Positions 45,488 to 54,061 of a stretch of 64,000 bases of DNA are shown here, piece after piece. How positions within the stretch are numbered: position 1 is the stretch's first letter; the number at the start of each line of letters is the position of its first letter. The notes beneath the pieces were generated by a model. The model saw nothing but the letters and a program-made list of their open reading frames with translations. It was not told the origin of the DNA and made no database searches. A program made the position numbers and the translations under genes. Source of the stretch: Sphingobacterium thalpophilum (GTDB lineage Bacteria; Bacteroidota; Bacteroidia; Sphingobacteriales; Sphingobacteriaceae); assembly GCF_038396785.1 (NCBI RefSeq), contig NZ_CP151087.1, forward strand, positions 1,860,001-1,924,000, written 5' to 3'.

Positions 45488-46261
45488 TTATAGAATAAAA
45501 TTATAATTATAAAACGCTCTTACACGTGCGTCATCTGTATCAAAAATCTCTTCAAAAGACCCCTGTCTTTCAAACTTGCCATCCAACAACATTACAATAC
45601 GGTCTCCCACCTCTTTCGCACAAGCTAAATCATGCGTAATAATAATTGATGCTGTTTTATACCTCTCCTGAACCTCATTAATCAATCCATTAATCTCCAA
45701 ACAAGTGATCGGATCTAGTCCTGCTGTTGGTTCATCGTACATCATGATTTCAGGTCTAAGAATCAGTGTGCGCGCAATGCCAATTCGTTTACGTTGTCCA
45801 CCCGACAACTCCGATGGCATCTGATTGATAGCTTGCGAAAGCCCTACTCCATCCAAAACCTCTTCTACAGCGTAGTTGATCTCCGAACGTGTTAAGTTCC
45901 GTTTATTTCGAACCAATGGAAATTCCAAATTTTCGCGCACAGTCATACTATCATAAAGCGCACTATTCTGAAAAGAAAACCCTATTTTTAAGCGTAATTC
46001 ACGCAGTTCGCGATCATTTAATTCAAGAACTGACTCTCCCAAAACATTGATCGTCCCCTCATCCGGTCTTAATAAACCAGAAATCAATTTGATCAACACT
46101 GATTTCCCCGTTCCAGAACGTCCAAGCACAACGAGATTTTCTTCTTTATATAAATCCAGGTTGACACCACGTAGGACGTGATTATCACCGAAAGACTTGC
46201 TAACATCCCTAATTTCAATGACCGGCTTCGAATGGTCGATGGTTGATTTAATCTTTTCCAT
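45488..46261 (-). CDS. MlaF-like ABC transporter ATPase, 257 aa
   Basis: Energises MCE-type phospholipid transport. Walker A LGRSGTGKS, signature LSGGQRKRIGIART, Walker B IMMYDEPTAGLDP and H-loop ITHD. The DEPTAGLDP plus an extra C-terminal tail is typical of MlaF. Lies between the MlaE-like (6 bp) and MlaD-like (5 bp) genes. Confidence 0.95.
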   Translation of the reverse strand: MEKIKSTIDHSKPVIEIRDVSKSFGDNHVLRGVNLDLYKEENLVVLGRSGTGKSVLIKLISGLLRPDEGTINVLGESVLELNDRELRELRLKIGFSFQNSALYDSMTVRENLEFPLVRNKRNLTRSEINYAVEEVLDGVGLSQAINQMPSELSGGQRKRIGIARTLILRPEIMMYDEPTAGLDPITCLEINGLINEVQERYKTASIIITHDLACAKEVGDRIVMLLDGKFERQGSFEEIFDTDDARVRAFYNYNFIL

Positions 46262-46267
46262 AGCTCG

Positions 46268-47026
46268 CTATCCAAAGAACGATAAAACTTGAACAATAAT
46301 TATTTCCTCAATAAATACAAGGAACATCGAAGCGACAACGGCCGCATTGGCTGCCTTACCCACACCTTCAGTCCCCTTTGAAGAAAAATAACCGCAATAA
46401 CAACTTACAGCTCCAATAGTAAAACCAAATATAACCGCACGCAAAACCATAGCACCTAAATCCTTAAATGCTATCGTCTCAAATACTTGCGTAAAAAAAC
46501 TCAAAAAGCTTAAGTCGTCTTTACTCATCATACTTAGGTAACCGCCTAAAAGACCTATACCCGCTACATAAAAACATAGTACAGGAATCCCAATAGTTGT
46601 AGCTAATATTCTACTTACAATAAGATACTTATATGGATTAGTTCCCGAAACTTCCATGGCATCGATTTGCTCCGTGACATTCATCGAACTTAGTTCCGCA
46701 CCGATTTGCGAGCCCACTTTACCCGAAGCTATTAAAGCTGTCACCAGCGGTGCAAGAGCACGAACAATAGCAATCGAAATAAGCGAAGGCAACATCGAAG
46801 TCGCCCCGAATTCTTCCAAAGAAGGACGCGATTGTTTTGTAAAGACAAATCCAACAATAAACCCCGTTAAACTGATCAAAGGCAAAGATTTGTAGCCTAT
46901 TTCATAGCACTGGCGGACAATTTCTTTAAATTCATATGGTGGAGTTACCAATTCGCGCCAAAACCGTAGCAAAAAACGGTGAATGTTTGCGAATTCTAGA
47001 AAAAAAGTCTGAAGTTTTTTAGCCAT
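46268..47026 (-). CDS. MlaE-like permease, 252 aa
   Basis: Permease of the MCE lipid transporter, with an amphipathic N-terminus and about five membrane helices. Diagnostic stretches are the ALAPLVTALIASGKVGSQIG loop and EQIDAMEVSGTNPYKYLIVS. First gene of the operon. MlaB and MlaC partners are not in the window, as is common in Bacteroidota. Confidence 0.95.
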   Translation of the reverse strand: MAKKLQTFFLEFANIHRFLLRFWRELVTPPYEFKEIVRQCYEIGYKSLPLISLTGFIVGFVFTKQSRPSLEEFGATSMLPSLISIAIVRALAPLVTALIASGKVGSQIGAELSSMNVTEQIDAMEVSGTNPYKYLIVSRILATTIGIPVLCFYVAGIGLLGGYLSMMSKDDLSFLSFFTQVFETIAFKDLGAMVLRAVIFGFTIGAVSCYCGYFSSKGTEGVGKAANAAVVASMFLVFIEEIIIVQVLSFFG

Positions 47027-47282
47027 TTAAATGATGTCTATTTCAAATTAATGTGTCATAAAACACGTCTTATGCTGAACAAACACGTAGCAATTCGAGC
47101 GGTAAAGGTAAATAAAAAATATGTATCTAAAATTGTCGTTTATGTAAAAAGATCATCAATTTGACTTTTATATAAAAAAAATCAGATCTCCAGTGTACCG
47201 ATTAAACCATTTTATACGTTATGCTGTCATAATAACAAAGACAATACAATAGAGTTTTGTCACACTTTTAAATATTACAGTC

Positions 47283-48797
47283 ATGAAAAATTTAGGCAAC
47301 ATAAAATATTGGGTACTTGGTTTTATAGGTATCGCTTCTTTTTCAAGTTGCGCGACTTCGATGGCCCAACGGGGTGGATATAATGGTTATAACAATTATA
47401 ACAATGCTGGAGTTTCGTTCCAGATGTTCTATGATCAACTCTCCCCTTACGGACAATGGGTTAATGATCCCAATTATGGTTATGTCTGGATTCCGGACGT
47501 TGGCCCGAACTTCCAGCCTTATGCTACCAATGGTTATTGGACAATGACCGACTATGGTAATACCTGGGTATCCAACTATGACTGGGGTTGGGCTCCATTT
47601 CATTACGGTCGCTGGAACTATAATGACCGCTATGGATGGGGATGGGTTCCTGACTATGAATGGGGACCAGCATGGGTAAATTGGCGTCAAAGTAACGACT
47701 ATTACGGTTGGGCACCAATGGGCCCGGGCATGAGTATCAATGTATCCGTTAATATTCCAATGAACTTCTGGACATTTGTAGCGGTCAATCACTTTATGAG
47801 TAGGGATATGGATAGGTATTATGTTAATCGAAGAAATTACAATAATATCTATAACAGAACCACTATTATCAACAATACTACGATAATTAACAATAACTAT
47901 TATGTTGGTGGCCCTCGAAGATCTGACATCGAACGTTCGACAGGAAGAAGTGTGACAGTTAATAGAATCGCAAATGCCGATCGACCTGGATCTACCCGTA
48001 GTAGCAGCAATCGTAGTAATGAAATCAGTATGTACCGTCCAAATGTAGACCGTAATACACGATCTTCTGCACGTCCTACAAATGTCGTGGATGCTTCTAC
48101 CCGAACACGTAATAACAATAGTGAGATTTCAGATCGTACCAATCGTGTTATCAGCAATCGGGACAACATCGATTCAAGATCAGGAAGTCGTGAGTTATAT
48201 ATCGATAACAGCGGAAATGCTTCTGTAAGGTCTCGTAATGATGCCAACAACAACGGCGGTTCAAGCCGTAGTTCAAATAATAATACTAGGACGAGCGAAA
48301 ATGGAACTGTAAATAGAAATACGAACGGTACACAACCTAATTCGAATAACTATGATTTTAGAACGCGGTCAGGTCGGCAATCGGATGCTTCAAACAATAA
48401 CAACCCTACATCTACCAGTAGAAATAGACAAAATGGCTCCGTTGATAATAATGGTGTTATAAACGGCAGAAGTACAGACTACAATAGAAACACAGATTAT
48501 AATTCACGTTCGCGGTCAAATGCGAGCAGCTCTGACCAGACTGTGCCTCCACGAGTAGTTCAACCGACAACAACGCCGCAACGCAATGGAAATTATGATG
48601 GCAGCAGAACACGTTCAAGCCAACCTGTGTCACAGCCTGTAGCACAACCAACTCAAAATCGGAGCTACGAAAACACAAGAAGTAGATCAAATACAGACAA
48701 TTCATCGTCTGTATCGCGATCAAGGTCTTCAGAAAGCTCTGGTGAACGTAGCTCTGGACGTTCTTCACAAGGATCAGAAAGATCTAGAACAAGATAA
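47283..48797 (+). CDS. DUF6600-like exported protein with Asn/Arg/Ser-rich tail, 504 aa
   Basis: Residues 1-26 form a lipoprotein-like signal (lipobox SFSSC). The next about 140 residues are packed with Tyr, Trp and Gly in repeats of the type YGQWVNDPNYGYVWIPDVG and WGWAPFHYGRWNYNDRYGWG, the DUF6600 pattern. The C-terminal about 300 residues are low-complexity Asn/Ser/Arg/Thr with scattered SRS and NNN runs and no fold signals. Function unknown; surface exposure is inferred. Monocistronic with a strong terminator. Confidence 0.82.
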   Translation: MKNLGNIKYWVLGFIGIASFSSCATSMAQRGGYNGYNNYNNAGVSFQMFYDQLSPYGQWVNDPNYGYVWIPDVGPNFQPYATNGYWTMTDYGNTWVSNYDWGWAPFHYGRWNYNDRYGWGWVPDYEWGPAWVNWRQSNDYYGWAPMGPGMSINVSVNIPMNFWTFVAVNHFMSRDMDRYYVNRRNYNNIYNRTTIINNTTIINNNYYVGGPRRSDIERSTGRSVTVNRIANADRPGSTRSSSNRSNEISMYRPNVDRNTRSSARPTNVVDASTRTRNNNSEISDRTNRVISNRDNIDSRSGSRELYIDNSGNASVRSRNDANNNGGSSRSSNNNTRTSENGTVNRNTNGTQPNSNNYDFRTRSGRQSDASNNNNPTSTSRNRQNGSVDNNGVINGRSTDYNRNTDYNSRSRSNASSSDQTVPPRVVQPTTTPQRNGNYDGSRTRSSQPVSQPVAQPTQNRSYENTRSRSNTDNSSSVSRSRSSESSGERSSGRSSQGSERSRTR

Positions 48798-48828
48798 TGA
48801 CAGCCGAATAAAATAATAAATCATATCT

Positions 48829-48857
48829 GGCGGGTAAAATGAAAAATTTTACCCGCC
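48829..48857 (+). terminator. Terminator of the DUF6600 gene
   Basis: Perfect 12-bp stem GGCGGGTAAAAT (48829-48840) / ATTTTACCCGCC (48846-48857) with a 5-nt loop, followed by TTTTAT. Confidence 0.9.
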
Positions 48858-48957
48858 TTTTATATGCATGTCTTTTTATATTTATCATGAACAATCCCTG
48901 CATTTTCACGTTAATTAGTAAATTTACCGCTTCAAACAAAAAAACAGATCGATAAAG

Positions 48958-50139
48958 ATGGCTTCATTTACCTCTATATTAGATAATGACTTTTACAAAT
49001 TCACCATGCAGCATGCTGTGGTTAAGTTGTTTCCAAAGGCCAAGGCACGTTATCATTTTATTAACCGGGGACATCATAAATTTCCCGATGGTTTTGACGT
49101 GCTCCTGAAGGAAGCCGTCAATGAGATGGCTAATTTGAAGTTAACAAAAGCAGAAAAGGCATTTTTTGCCAGAACATGTCCTTATATAGACCCAACCTAT
49201 TTTGACTTTCTTCAAGGTTATCGCTACGATCCCGAAGAGATCAAAATATTCCAGGATGGCCCCGACCTTGAAGTCATTATTGAAGGGTACTGGTACCGTA
49301 CTATTCTTTGGGAGGTTCCGTTGATGTCGCTCATCTGTGAACTTTTTTATGAATCCCAAGGTTTACAACATGCCTCGGATGTAGAAGTGATCGCCACAGC
49401 CAAAGATAAAATCGAAAAATATAAAAAACTCAATATCACAATTGCTGATTTTGGCACGCGCAGACGTCATTCTTATGAAGTCCATGATATGGTCGTTCGC
49501 ACACTGAAGCAATATGGCGAAAAAACATTTATAGGTACCAGCAATGTACATTTAGCAATGAAATATGAAACGAAACCAATTGGCACACACGCCCATGAAT
49601 GGTTTATGTTTCACGCCGCCAAATACGGATATAAAATGGCGAATCTCCTTGGCCTTGAACATTGGTCTGATGTCTACCGGGGTGACCTCGGAATAGCACT
49701 ATCGGACACCTATACGACGGAAGTCTTCTTTCAGCAGTTTGACAAAAAATTAACCAAATTATTTGATGGAGTCCGACACGACAGTGGAGATCCACTTGAA
49801 TTTACAGATAAGGTCATCGCACATTATAAGAAGAATGGAATCGATCCCCTCTCCAAAACAATTATATTCTCGGATGGACTGGACTATGAGAAAGTCGAAA
49901 GAATCGCGAGCTACTGTGAGGGAAAAATCTTGCATTCCTTTGGCGTTGGCACCAATTTCACCAATGATGTCGGTCTTAAACCCATGAATATCGTCATTAA
50001 GATGACCGACGCTTTGCCAGAAGATGATCAATGGACCCCGGTCATCAAACTATCTGACGAACCCATGAAACATACGGGAGATGAAGACTCCATATATATA
50101 GCAAAAAAAGTACTAATGATTGATGATGACAATGCATAG
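48958..50139 (+). CDS. pncB: Nicotinate phosphoribosyltransferase
   Basis: NAD salvage enzyme: nicotinate + PRPP (+ ATP) to nicotinate mononucleotide. The N-terminus FTSILDNDFYKFTMQHAV and the core motifs FGTRRRHSYEVHD, GTSNVHLAMKY, IGTHAHEWFM and RHDSGDP are those of PncB, as is IIFSDGLDYEK. Length 393 aa is normal. The methyltransferase start overlaps its last codons. Confidence 0.96.
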   Translation: MASFTSILDNDFYKFTMQHAVVKLFPKAKARYHFINRGHHKFPDGFDVLLKEAVNEMANLKLTKAEKAFFARTCPYIDPTYFDFLQGYRYDPEEIKIFQDGPDLEVIIEGYWYRTILWEVPLMSLICELFYESQGLQHASDVEVIATAKDKIEKYKKLNITIADFGTRRRHSYEVHDMVVRTLKQYGEKTFIGTSNVHLAMKYETKPIGTHAHEWFMFHAAKYGYKMANLLGLEHWSDVYRGDLGIALSDTYTTEVFFQQFDKKLTKLFDGVRHDSGDPLEFTDKVIAHYKKNGIDPLSKTIIFSDGLDYEKVERIASYCEGKILHSFGVGTNFTNDVGLKPMNIVIKMTDALPEDDQWTPVIKLSDEPMKHTGDEDSIYIAKKVLMIDDDNA

Positions 50140-50833
50140 AGACGTATACGGTGAAGCTTTAGATGATTATTTCGTACATCAAGAAGAAAAATTTCCTTTA
50201 GTACTCCACACGAGTTATGGCGACCGAGACGAAATGCCGGTCGAGATTTTCTTTCGTGAACCTGATGATTTCCCTGAACTGGAATTTATTGGTCTATCCT
50301 TATGTGATGGACGTGTACTGGATGTTGGAGCTGGAGTTGGCAGCCATAGCCTTTATCTACAAGAAAAAGGTTTTGAAGTAGATGCACTGGAACTCTCGCA
50401 GACCGCCTGCCATATTATGCAACAACGCGGGGTACAACATATTATCTGCGAAGATTTCTATAAATTCGAAGGCCAAAAATACGATACACTTTTGCTTTTG
50501 ATGAACGGAATAGGCCTTGCTGGCGACGTAGATGGCTTTCGAAAACTATTACAGCATAGCAAAGAATTATTGACTGAAAATGGCCAACTGATTTTTGACT
50601 CTTCAGACATCAGTTATCTGTACAAAGATTATAACATCAAAAAACCAGCGCATTATTTTGGGGAAATTCAATATCAATACGAATACAAAGGCAAAAAAGG
50701 AAACCTGTTCAAATGGCTCTATTTAGACCAGGATTTATTGATCAAAATTTCGCACGAACTGGGTTGGGTTGTACAAATTTTGTATGAAGATGAGAATGAT
50801 CAATACCTCGTCCGCATGGAACTAAAAAAATAG
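50132..50833 (+). CDS. Class I SAM-dependent methyltransferase, 233 aa
   Basis: Rossmann methyltransferase: motif I VLDVGAGVGSHSLYLQEKG, an acidic end of strand 2 (VDALELS) and motif IV-like LLLMNGIG. Substrate unknown. The open frame starts at 50120 with three Met codons (MMMTMHRD); 50132 gives the smallest overlap with pncB (8 bp). The overlap implies translational coupling to pncB. Confidence 0.85.
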   Translation: MHRDVYGEALDDYFVHQEEKFPLVLHTSYGDRDEMPVEIFFREPDDFPELEFIGLSLCDGRVLDVGAGVGSHSLYLQEKGFEVDALELSQTACHIMQQRGVQHIICEDFYKFEGQKYDTLLLLMNGIGLAGDVDGFRKLLQHSKELLTENGQLIFDSSDISYLYKDYNIKKPAHYFGEIQYQYEYKGKKGNLFKWLYLDQDLLIKISHELGWVVQILYEDENDQYLVRMELKK

Positions 50834-50856
50834 CCTGTTATTCTAACAGGCTATTT
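50828..50856. terminator. Bidirectional terminator
   Basis: Perfect 13-bp stem AAATAGCCTGTTA / TAACAGGCTATTT with a 3-nt loop, T-run on the plus side and T-rich on the minus side, between the convergent methyltransferase and DUF4097 genes. Confidence 0.9.
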
Positions 50857-50884
50857 TTTTATTATTTCTATGTTATTATATATA

Positions 50885-51817
50885 TTATTTCTGTGTTCTT
50901 ATATAGATATCTCCCATGGATGTTTTTAAGATAACATCCTGTCCTCCACCATTCATTTTGCCTTTCACGGCGTTACCCATCGGAGTTGATTTGGCTTCCT
51001 CGGCAGGTTTTTCGAATTGAAATTCGTCGGCAGCATAGATATTACCCATGGCTGATTTCACATCCACATTAGCTCCGAAATTCTTTGGAAAGGCAACATC
51101 TACGGCGCCCATGGCAGCGACTAAAGAAATCGGTCCTTTGACAGGTTGAACAAATTTGGCTGTAACATCTCCCTGTGAAACCTTTACATTGATCGGCCCG
51201 GTAACATTCAATAAATTCACGTCGCCTATCGTACTAGCAACTTCAACCTCAGCCCGGATATCTTTTAATTCGATAACTCCAGCATTAAACATGGCTCCAC
51301 GCCCTCCCTTGATCGTCACAGGTAAATCCATCGGTATCTTGATACGAATAGAATCCTCTAAGGGCATCCCAACCATGCTTATTTCCGTCACTCCACCTTC
51401 TGTCTTGATATTCATACCAAGTCCTGAATTATCCGATAATCCCGAGCCATTGATCACACGTAGGCCTTTTGCGCGGTCATTTTCTTCAGTCTCCTCCACC
51501 TTGGCTGTAATCAGCACATCTTTTCCTTTATAACCTTCAATATAAACATTATCCAGTTTTAGTAAAAGCTTGTTTCCCAAGTTGGGCACTTTAATTTCTT
51601 TCCAGTTTTTCGGCCCACTACTACGACCGAATCCAGCGGAACTAAAAGTGAAATTATTACTATTATTTACTATAACGCCTGAAACCGCTCTGGCCTTTTT
51701 AGGAGGATTAGGAGGTTTTGGCGGCGCCACACTCTCTAAAGTTTCATTTACCTGGGCCTGCAATGCGCTTGCAAAGATCAGTGCGACCCCAATCATCATT
51801 ATCCTTATCTTTTTCAT
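50885..51817 (-). CDS. DUF4097-like exported beta-repeat protein, 310 aa
   Basis: Signal peptide (cleaved about LQAQ). Short repeated beta-turn units follow (VEVASTIGDVNLLNVTGPIN, VKVSQGDVTAKF, VKSAMGNIYA, LKTSMGDIYI), the pattern of DUF4097/adhesin-type beta-helices. Function unknown. It is third in a row after an ECF sigma factor and its putative anti-sigma; proteins of this kind are often targets of, or co-regulated with, envelope-stress regulators. Confidence 0.82.
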   Translation of the reverse strand: MKKIRIMMIGVALIFASALQAQVNETLESVAPPKPPNPPKKARAVSGVIVNNSNNFTFSSAGFGRSSGPKNWKEIKVPNLGNKLLLKLDNVYIEGYKGKDVLITAKVEETEENDRAKGLRVINGSGLSDNSGLGMNIKTEGGVTEISMVGMPLEDSIRIKIPMDLPVTIKGGRGAMFNAGVIELKDIRAEVEVASTIGDVNLLNVTGPINVKVSQGDVTAKFVQPVKGPISLVAAMGAVDVAFPKNFGANVDVKSAMGNIYAADEFQFEKPAEEAKSTPMGNAVKGKMNGGGQDVILKTSMGDIYIRTQK

Positions 51818-51914
51818 TTCGTTTTAATTTATCTTCATTATTTGTCAAATAATGCATTTTAAGCTTTTTCATAGATTAACCTACACAATCTGACTTCTAC
51901 CTTAATATATCCTA

Positions 51915-52736
51915 TTATTGATTTAATAATACCGCATATGCTTGCTCCTTCACAAATTTCAGGGTAAATGGATCTTCCACAATTTCATTTAACTTTTCTT
52001 TTGTTGTTGCTTTCATCGTCGGATCCTCCTGTTGAGCCATCATTTGCATCAGTTCCATTTGTAAAGTGGGGTCATTTTGCTCCACAAAGAAGTCCTGAAC
52101 TTTCTGCTGACGTTCTTCTGGACTAAGTCCACCTAATATGGTTTCGATTGCAGCCATGCGGACATTACTACTTTGATCTGAGACAGCTGTCTTTTCCAAA
52201 GCTCCCACACTATTCCGATCTAACTTACCCCCATCTTTCATCGCCAAGACAGCACTTAAACGCGTGCTTGCGGAACTCGAATCCTGAAGCATCTGAACGT
52301 AATCCATTTTCTCTTCCATTTCACGATGAGCAGTTTCCGATACGCTTACTTTTGCCAATTGTTTTCCTTTGCTTTCGATACCGGCGATTGCCTTAACGGG
52401 AGCTGAAGCCTCTTGGCTACCAGTATGAATTCTCATCACCTCAGCATCAACTGCTTTTGCATTGTCTTCTTTTTCCGGAACAGTAATAGGATGTACCGCA
52501 GCCACAGGCTTTTCTACTTCTATGTCTCGTTGTTGATTAAAAACAATAAAAGTTGCTGTCCCAACTAACAGGGCTGCTGCCGCAATACTAGCCCACTTCC
52601 ATAAAGGCTTAATCTTTCTTTCCTGAACAGGGGGAACTACTTGTGGTCTTATTTTATTCCATAAGTCAGCCGAAGGTTCTCTCTGATCAAATGCCTCCCG
52701 ATTAGCGTTCACAAAATCTTTTAAATTATCCCGCAT
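51915..52736 (-). CDS. Putative membrane anti-sigma factor with HEAT-like repeats, 273 aa
   Basis: A cytoplasmic N-terminus of about 45 residues (MRDNLKDFVNANREAFDQRE), one TM (about 48-66) and a periplasmic helical part (about 145-270) with HEAT-like units (NVRMAAIETILGGLSPEERQ). The first 11 bases of the gene overlap the end of the ECF sigma gene, the usual arrangement for an anti-sigma. No ZAS zinc motif is present, so the assignment relies on topology and position. Confidence 0.7.
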   Translation of the reverse strand: MRDNLKDFVNANREAFDQREPSADLWNKIRPQVVPPVQERKIKPLWKWASIAAAALLVGTATFIVFNQQRDIEVEKPVAAVHPITVPEKEDNAKAVDAEVMRIHTGSQEASAPVKAIAGIESKGKQLAKVSVSETAHREMEEKMDYVQMLQDSSSASTRLSAVLAMKDGGKLDRNSVGALEKTAVSDQSSNVRMAAIETILGGLSPEERQQKVQDFFVEQNDPTLQMELMQMMAQQEDPTMKATTKEKLNEIVEDPFTLKFVKEQAYAVLLNQ

Positions 52737-53283
52737 AATTATACCTTTCCTTCAATTCTTCGTAAATTTTCTTTTTAGCACGGCGATATTGACTACGCAC
52801 AGCAACCGCTGTCATCCCCAATGTTTCCGCAACCTCATCATGGCTCATGTTTTCAAACAGGTAAAGATTAACAACCATCTTAGGCACGCCTGTCAATTGA
52901 TCGATCACATGCTCTAAATCTGTCAAACGACATTCACGCCATTCTTTTTCCAGCAATTCGTCTTCGCCATCATCCTTAATTTCCAAATCATCCACCGGCG
53001 TAAAATATTGCTTATTCTTCCGTAACAGTGAGATTGCCTTATTCACCCCCATCCTTCTCAACCAGGCTTCCACACTGAGAACTAAATGCCATTTATCTGA
53101 TCTTGAAAAAAAGTCAACAAAGGTTTCCTGTAAAATATCTTCACTTTCTTCCTGATTGGACAAAATCCGATAAATAGAATTAAAAATCTTTTTTGCATAC
53201 CGATGATAGAGCTGTGCAAATCCAGACTCATTGCCCGTTTGGCACATCGCTAATAAATCTTTATCGCTAAGCTGATTTTGCAC
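52726..53283 (-). CDS. ECF RNA polymerase sigma factor, 185 aa
   Basis: Sigma-70 region 2 (AQLYHRYAKKIFNSIYRILS, EDILQETFVDFF) and region 4 (LYLFENMSHDEVAETLGMTA, VRSQYRRAKKKI). Region 2.4 and 4.2 positions are intact. First gene of the sigma/anti-sigma/DUF4097 group. Probably controls envelope genes, possibly its own operon. Confidence 0.93.
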   Translation of the reverse strand: MQNQLSDKDLLAMCQTGNESGFAQLYHRYAKKIFNSIYRILSNQEESEDILQETFVDFFSRSDKWHLVLSVEAWLRRMGVNKAISLLRKNKQYFTPVDDLEIKDDGEDELLEKEWRECRLTDLEHVIDQLTGVPKMVVNLYLFENMSHDEVAETLGMTAVAVRSQYRRAKKKIYEELKERYNYAG

Positions 53284-53428
53284 GTTCTAAAATTAATACT
53301 GTTAATTCTTATGTTTCTACTATGTAGTCGGGGCTCTGCTGAAAATGTTGCAATATAATTTTATTTTTTTTCTAAAATAATTCTAAAAATGCACAAAAGC
53401 CCATTAAAGGGCCTCCTTTCAACAAAAA

Positions 53429-53452
53429 ACACTCAAGAATGAACTTGAGTGT
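53429..53452 (-). terminator. Terminator of the lipocalin-like lipoprotein gene
   Basis: ACACTCAAG (53429-53437) / CTTGAGTGT (53444-53452) with a 6-nt loop; the minus-strand 3' side continues TTTTTTG. About 60 bp after the stop at 53511. Confidence 0.8.
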
Positions 53453-53510
53453 CTGCATTAATAAAATAAACTTAATAAGGATTTTAAAACTCCAGGTATA
53501 AGATTATCGA

Positions 53511-53993
53511 TTATTTAACTTTTAGATAGGTCTCCACAATGGTATGTTTAACGCCCAATTCAGGTAAGTTTTCCTCACCTGTCTGAACCAATGTATCTCC
53601 TTTTAAAGTAAGTTGAAAATCAAACTTATTACTTTCCCAATCGCGCATTGAACAATATTGTAATCTTTCTTGATAGTTGACACCATCAAAAGAATAGGTC
53701 CCCCCACCTGCGACAAACAGCGGTTCTTTACCTTTACCTTTTTCCTTATCGTGGTTAAAAAAGGAAAAATGGTCATCATTGAACATTTTAAACATTTCGG
53801 TTTTGCTCGTGTCCGTAAAAGCAGTTACCGTATCTTTCCCTTTGATTGTTTTGCTTTCAATAAGCTTATAGGTACCGGTCAAGGACTTGGCTTTTACTGC
53901 ATCCACATCTTTCTTTTCGGTAGTATTTTTACATGAAAAAACAAGACAGGAAATCGCAATCGCAAATAGCAGTTGATTTTTTAGGTTTATCAT
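53511..53993 (-). CDS. Lipocalin-like lipoprotein, 160 aa
   Basis: Signal peptide with lipobox LVFSC (Cys21). The mature part has LTGTYKLIESKTIKGKDTVT and later GGGTYSFDGVNYQERLQYCS, consistent with a small lipocalin-like beta-barrel (DUF4488-type) of the Bacteroidota. Ligand unknown. Flanked by its own terminator. Confidence 0.72.
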   Translation of the reverse strand: MINLKNQLLFAIAISCLVFSCKNTTEKKDVDAVKAKSLTGTYKLIESKTIKGKDTVTAFTDTSKTEMFKMFNDDHFSFFNHDKEKGKGKEPLFVAGGGTYSFDGVNYQERLQYCSMRDWESNKFDFQLTLKGDTLVQTGEENLPELGVKHTIVETYLKVK

Positions 53994-54012
53994 ATTTTAT
54001 AAAAGGTTTAAA

Positions 54013-54039
54013 GAGGCCAAACTACGAAAGTTCAGCCTC
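54013..54039 (-). terminator. Putative terminator after SusD gene
   Basis: GAGGC (54013-54017) pairs with GCCTC (54035-54039), with partial inner pairing, and the minus-strand 3' side runs TTTAAACCTTTT. About 25 bp after the susD stop. Confidence 0.5.
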
Positions 54040-54061
54040 AATCAAAAACAAACCATTGTAA

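Noticed and set aside
44830..45498. 222-codon frame antisense to the MlaD-like gene
   Set aside because: The opposite strand has a clear MCE-domain gene; the antisense frame has no family resemblance.
47343..47792. 149-codon frame antisense to the DUF6600 gene
   Set aside because: Long antisense frames are expected opposite Tyr/Trp/Gly-rich coding sequence; no independent evidence.
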